The notes beneath the pieces are model-generated. The model made no database searches, was not told where the DNA came from, and saw nothing but the letters and a program-made list of their open reading frames with translations. Shown here piece by piece: positions 62,076-64,000 of a stretch of 64,000 nucleotides of DNA. Each line of letters begins with the position of its first letter. Position 1 is the first letter of the stretch. The position numbers and the translations under genes are program-made. Source of the DNA: Antitrichia curtipendula (taxonomy: Eukaryota; Streptophyta; Bryopsida; Hypnales; Leucodontaceae); NCBI GenBank assembly GCA_951230915.1, contig OX579636.1, positions 27,091,567 to 27,155,566 of the forward strand, in the 5' to 3' direction.

Positions 62076-64000
62076 AAGGATCCACCTGATTAGCCCTATT
62101 TAAATTCACTAAGGCAGCCTCCCTACTTTTCTTAGGAATCATCCGTGATTTAGGATCTACAATCTTGGACCAATTCGAATACACTATGCAAGTTGCATCC
62201 AACCAAGTAGGAGAACTATTCTCAACAACCCATTTACCATACCAGCAATTGTGGTACTGTAATTCCAAGGTACTTTCGGAGTTATCCGGCCGCCAATACT
62301 GAAGCAAGAACTTCCCGTAATTCGGATCTCCTTCCAGTCTACATACAGTGGACAATGCTCTTCCTTGCCAAACAGCACACACAAATGGGTCTTCAGGTCT
62401 CAAAAGCACCCAAGAACCTGGACGTATGTCAAGCCAAGGATTGAAGCTTTCTCGTGGAGCTTCATTGGCGGGGCCGCAGTATGGTTCCGGATCTTCTTCC
62501 TCAGGAACAACATCCACAGGATTGACCATGAAAGTTCGGCAAGGATTTTCATTGCGTGTCACCCTCCAATCGTGTTGTAGCCAAAAGCCTTCAACCAACT
62601 CTGAAGGGCAGTCAATCAGTGGTTCTTTCAGCTCTCGCAGTATACTATTCCAATATTCCACATACGGACCAAAGGCAGTTGCAAACCCCTCACATTTAGA
62701 CATCCCGTTTTTCCAGTACTGAATGTATTTTTCTAATCCTACCATCATAAAACCCTTGTTAAGAGTAGCTTTCCTGGCCATCTCAATAGCCTTCTCTCAA
62801 TTTCCCGTGTCTTTGGGAACTTCGCTCCCCCACATGGGCTTGAATGGAACAGGCTTTGGACAGCCTGGAGGGAGCTTCGGCTGACCATGTGAATCTTTCT
62901 TCCAGAGGCGTTGAGAAGGTTTATCAGATGGTAACCATTGTGAATCAACTGCTGACTTTTTGTACTTCATGACAAGGACCCCATCATTATCCACATAGAA
63001 CTTAAAAAGATGCATCTCCCCCAATCCAATTAATCTAGCAGTCCCACTACTTTGGTATCCCTTTATAAACGACTTGAAATCAGCCACTTCTTGAATGAAC
63101 TCAGGCATGAATGCTAGCTCCTGCGACTGCATGAAGGCCTTCATCAAGTCAGCAACGACAAAAGTATTCTTGGTCTTCAAGGCCTTAGAGAGATGGCTGA
63201 AATAAGCATCAATGTCTTCATGTGTATGTCCGACAAGTAGAAAACCAACTTGAATTTCCTTGAAGACTCCACGCGCAGTCAACAAGGACAAGAATGCCAT
63301 GAGGTATTGGTTCTTGTTATCCTTTGCCGAGTTGTCGAGCTAAAGATACAACTTTTCAGGAAGAGGGGAGGGTCCACGCCGAGATGATGGTTCCACTAAG
63401 GTCAAACAATCCATACAACGTGATTTTCCTCTAAGTAGTGCTTCAAACATAGGGTTTGCTGGCGGGTACGGAAATAAGTCACCTGTCTCTCGAATCGGAG
63501 GACCCTCCAAGCGACGAAACAATCTAGCCAATGACGAAATTGTGAAGTTTGAGTCACCCGGCCAACACGATGGTGCATAGTGCGAATACGCACCATCACC
63601 GTGACTATGAGCTACCATACCTGTTACGCTCATCGGTATTTGCCCCAAACCTTGAGTAGCCTTGGTTGTCACGCGCATCCGTGGTAAAGCTGTCTTTGAG
63701 GTATCCATCTTATCATGAATTACACATAAAATGTTCTGCGGATTCCTTTTGGACTCCTCCCGCCATGAAGCGTATAGGCGTCGACAAGAGGCTTGGTGAT
63801 TGAGATGTTCAATCCGTTGCTTCGAGAACTCCACGAACTCAGGACTTCCTTTGGGGGACTTCAAAAGAAATTGTTGCAACTGGTCGCATAAACTACACTT
63901 CGCAAAAGAGCTCCCAACGGGCTTTATAGAAACATTGTTGAAATGCTCCTTCTTGATTCTACTGATTGTAGACTGGCTCACAAGTGGAAGCCCGTAGTCA
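62074..64000 (-). pseudogene. DUF7869-type protein with two in-frame stops, 5' partial
   Basis: One frame runs from the window edge to 62074 (about 640 codons), broken only by TAG just before LDNSAKDNKNQ (about 63340) and TGA after EVPKDTGN (62797). The N-terminal part has a CxxC motif (FAKCSLCDQL) and IHDKMDTSKTALPR. The middle has LDNS and VGHTHEDIDAYFSHLS, which I associate with the DUF7869 family. Asp residues in HDKMD, LDN and HEDID are placed like a DDD/E triad, so a transposase-like nuclease fold is possible (inference). The C-terminal PGSWVLLRPED...FLLQYWRP part looks like a small SH3-type barrel. Otherwise the frame is well preserved, so this is either a recent pseudogene or a gene read through stops. 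Confidence 0.75.

Overview
The window looks like nuclear DNA of a land plant, most likely a non-seed plant such as a bryophyte (inference, moderate to low confidence). The evidence is spliced genes with GT-AG introns, plant-type proteins (Enhancer-of-polycomb-like, CLAVATA1-type LRR receptor kinase, MUR3-type GT47, CPYC glutaredoxin, KAT-type aminotransferase), a plant-type telomere motif (TTTAGGG family), AT-rich intergenic DNA, and a DUF7869-type protein of a sort I associate mainly with non-seed plants and algae. Gene density is low: four apparently intact genes in 64 kb, and at least five broken ones.

Layout. 1-5800 (+): 3' part of an Enhancer-of-polycomb-like gene (five exons in view, open at the left edge). 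6.2-10.2 kb: repeat-rich DNA with nested TTAA-flanked elements and minisatellites. 10.7-12.7 kb (-): a four-exon glutaredoxin whose first intron is a tandem repeat. 13-18.3 kb: no recognisable gene, several inverted-repeat elements. 18.4-20.2 kb (-): pseudogene of translation initiation factor eIF2-alpha. 20.3-21.5 kb: decayed coding-like sequence. 21.8-23.4 kb (-): single-exon protein with a caspase-like His/Cys signature. 27.5-28.3 kb (-): GT47 pseudogene. 29-43 kb: TE-rich, gene-poor, with a 2.4-kb cluster of the palindrome GACAATTTGTC and a CACTA MITE. 45.5-46.2 kb (+): chaperonin-60 fragments. 47.1-51.4 kb (+): LRR receptor-kinase pseudogene hit by a hAT element and probably by a small CACTA element. 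51.5-56.4 kb: nothing recognisable. 57.5-59.5 kb (+): two-exon PLP aminotransferase between a 39-bp minisatellite and a TTAA element. 62-64 kb (-): DUF7869-type ORF with two in-frame stops, running off the right edge.

The genes do not form a pathway: chromatin, redox, protease-like and amino-acid functions sit as independent units. The most distinctive property is the mobile-element landscape. About eleven short elements begin TTAACCC(C/T) and end GGGTTAA, so the exact tetranucleotide TTAA lies at both ends, as in piggyBac-type insertions. One is inserted precisely into a TTAA within another, and a third appears to have seeded a 39-bp minisatellite. Other points of note are the caspase-like protein, the dispersed palindrome array and the duplicated splice donors in the glutaredoxin intron. 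All identifications are from reading the sequence; no database search was possible.
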